Source of the DNA: Anaerolineae bacterium CG2_30_58_95
GTDB taxonomy: Bacteria; Chloroflexota; Anaerolineae; Anaerolineales; Villigracilaceae
DNA: 14,298 nucleotides
Direction of reading: 5' to 3'
NCBI GenBank assembly: GCA_001872165.1
Contig: MNXK01000134.1
Span: 1-14,298 of the forward strand
Position 1 is the stretch's first letter. Each line of letters opens with the position of its first letter. Positions 13,506 to 14,298 of this stretch are shown piece after piece. The notes under the pieces were generated by a model, which was not told the origin of the DNA, made no database searches, and was given only the letters and a program-made list of their open reading frames with translations. Both the position numbers and the translations under genes were made by a program.

Positions 13506-13834
13506 CCGTGGGGCGGGATGTTATCCCGCCAAATCAAGGGTAAGCGGGATGCCATCCCGCTCCACAACACTTACTTGGTGAATTTTCCGTGGGGCGGGAT
13601 GTTATCCCGCCAAATCGAGGGTAAGCGGGATGCCATCCCGCTCCACAGCACTTACTTGGTGAATTTTCCGTGGGGCGGGATGTTATCCCGCCAAACCAAG
13701 AGTAAGCGGGATGCCATCCCACTCCACAGCACTTGCTTGGTGAATTTTCCGTGGGGCGGGATGTTATCCCGTGGGGCGGGATGTTATCCCGCCAAACCAA
13801 GAGTAAGCGGGATGCCATCCCGCTCCACAGCACT
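13506..13834. repeat. Four tandem 81-bp repeats, each with nested hairpins
   Basis: Units start at 13506, 13587, 13668 and 13749 with exact 81-bp spacing and differ by only a few bases. Each holds GGCGGGAT-gtt-ATCCCGCC, a short AT-rich link, and AGCGGGAT-gcc-ATCCCGCT (the fourth-arm base varies in unit 3). The two halves are themselves inverse copies, GTGGGGCGGGAT... against ...ATCCCGCTCCAC, so either two hairpins or one ~58-base cruciform can form. A 23-24 base spacer (CAC TTACTTGGTGAATTTT) joins units. In the last unit the 20-mer GTGGGGCGGGATGTTATCCC is duplicated in tandem (13751-13770 and 13771-13790). The structure resembles REP/BIME-type elements. The last unit lacks its spacer and joins the CDGSH frame directly. 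Confidence 0.95.
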
Positions 13835-14020
13835 GAAGACCGTTTCGGCCACCTGCGAACGACTGTCCGGTTGCAAAAAGGCGAGAGCAGAGTCGCGCTT
13901 TGCCGCTGCTTCCAATCAAAGGATTTCCCGTTCTGCGACGGTACGCACAAGACCCTGCCCACCAATGCCGGCCCGGTGATCGTCGAAGTGACCCCGCCGG
14001 AAGCAAGGCCGGAAGTTTAG
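13781..14020 (+). CDS. CDGSH iron-sulfur (mitoNEET-like) protein, N-terminus replaced by repeat sequence
   Basis: The conserved part (about 13835-14020) carries CRCFQSKDFPFCDGTH, an exact fit to the CDGSH signature C-x-C-x2-[ST]-x3-P-x-C-D-G-x-H. Its three cysteines and one histidine bind a 2Fe-2S cluster. The following TNAGPVIVEV is like the mitoNEET end (NVGPLII). Such proteins serve as small cytosolic redox or Fe-S carriers. Upstream of codon GAA at 13835 the frame runs into the last 81-bp repeat unit. The only in-frame ATG (13781) lies in that repeat, inside a hairpin loop, giving an 80-residue product whose first ~18 residues are repeat-encoded. A TTG at 13733 or TTG within VRLQ (49-residue product) are alternatives. 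The native 5' end has been lost or overwritten, so it may be a pseudogene or a repeat-capped gene. Its stop overlaps that of the convergent phosphatase by 4 bp. Confidence 0.7.
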   Translation: MLSRQTKSKRDAIPLHSTEDRFGHLRTTVRLQKGESRVALCRCFQSKDFPFCDGTHKTLPTNAGPVIVEVTPPEARPEV

Positions 14021-14298
14021 CAGCCTTTTCGCCGTACAGCCAGCATGGTCATGTCATCATCAGGGGGAAGTGACCCTATAAACTCGTTGACCGCAGCTTC
14101 AAGGGCGCCCAAAAGTTCGTGCGCCGAGAGAGTTAAGTTCGTCTGGATAAGCTGGCGCAGGCGCTCTACGCCAAAAAGCTCCTCCTGCGGCGAGAAGGCT
14201 TCCGTCAAGCCATCTGTATAAAGCAACAGACAATCGCCCGGCTCGAGTTGGATCGTCTGCTCTTCGATCAACGTCCCCTCGACCACGCCGAGCGCCAT
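14017..14298 (-). CDS. SpoIIE/PP2C-type serine phosphatase, C-terminal part only
   Basis: The last 93 residues of a protein whose N-terminal part lies beyond the right edge. LEPGDCLLLYTDGLTEAF, with the metal-binding Asp in YTDG, and the closing DDDMTMLAVRR are the terminal motifs of SpoIIE/RsbU-type PPM phosphatases. These dephosphorylate phosphoserine on anti-anti-sigma factors or related STAS proteins in partner-switching pathways. The upstream LGVVEG fits the usual 'LG' strand before this region. Sensor domains (GAF, PAS, HAMP) that normally precede it cannot be seen. Its stop (14019-14017) overlaps the stop of the CDGSH gene on the other strand. The family call is firm, the substrate unknown. 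Confidence 0.92.
   Translation of the reverse strand: MALGVVEGTLIEEQTIQLEPGDCLLLYTDGLTEAFSPQEELFGVERLRQLIQTNLTLSAHELLGALEAAVNEFIGSLPPDDDMTMLAVRRKGC

Noticed and set aside
13506..13834. CRISPR array
   Set aside because: The whole 81-bp unit including the spacer is repeated nearly identically, so there are no unique spacers, and no cas gene is present.
13518..13979. Open frames of about 150 codons on both strands through the 81-bp repeats
   Set aside because: The repeat length is a multiple of three, so frames stay open automatically; the product is only repeat sequence and runs out of frame with the CDGSH core after the 20-bp duplication.

Overview
The window reads as a chromosomal segment of a member of the Chloroflexota, probably class Anaerolineae. 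This is inferred from the mix of protein types: a soluble GAF-PAS histidine kinase, a CpXC zinc-ribbon protein, Hanks-type kinase and FHA signalling, and a membrane-anchored GH3 protein with an unusual KHFPGRG loop. Intergenic regions full of short palindromic and heptad repeats point the same way. There are no rRNA or tRNA genes, no CRISPR array, and no transposase or phage gene. Taxonomy was not tested by any search.

Left part (1-3208): the 5' two thirds of queuine/archaeosine-type tRNA-guanine transglycosylase (tgt, minus) runs off the left edge. Next comes a small ribbon-helix-helix antitoxin-like gene whose toxin-like partner survives only as a C-terminal fragment without a usable start. 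A 7-bp tandem repeat array then ends two bases before the start codon of a cytosolic GAF-PAS-HisKA-HATPase histidine kinase.

Middle (3209-6703): a CpXC zinc-ribbon/coiled-coil protein (plus), a short-inverted-repeat element, then a divergent pair. One member is a FHA-winged-helix transcription regulator (minus) and the other a Hanks-type Ser/Thr kinase with a single C-terminal membrane segment (plus). A 117-bp inverted-repeat element and two opposed TATAAT boxes separate the two. The layout suggests that the kinase phosphorylates threonines read by the FHA domain of its neighbour.

Right-centre (6675-11625, minus): a tightly coupled three-gene operon of DHH-family phosphoesterase, mevalonate-kinase-like GHMP kinase, and secreted membrane-anchored GH3 protein. 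The genes overlap by 8 bp or abut with no gap. The operon has a plausible promoter and a strong leader hairpin, and its last gene overlaps the kinase gene tail-to-tail by 29 bp. The first two genes are visibly more A+T-rich than the surroundings.

Right part (11926-14298): a HAD-IIA (NagD-like) phosphatase (plus) converges on a glycerophosphodiester phosphodiesterase (minus). Upstream of the latter lies an array of four 81-bp tandem repeats, each able to fold into nested hairpins. The array runs directly into the reading frame of a mitoNEET-like CDGSH iron-sulfur protein (plus) whose own 5' end is missing. The CDGSH stop overlaps the stop of a SpoIIE/PP2C-type phosphatase (minus) that leaves the right edge. 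The points most worth a second look are this repeat/CDGSH fusion, the FHA regulator-kinase pair, the heptad arrays at two start codons, and the atypical GH3 catalytic loop.
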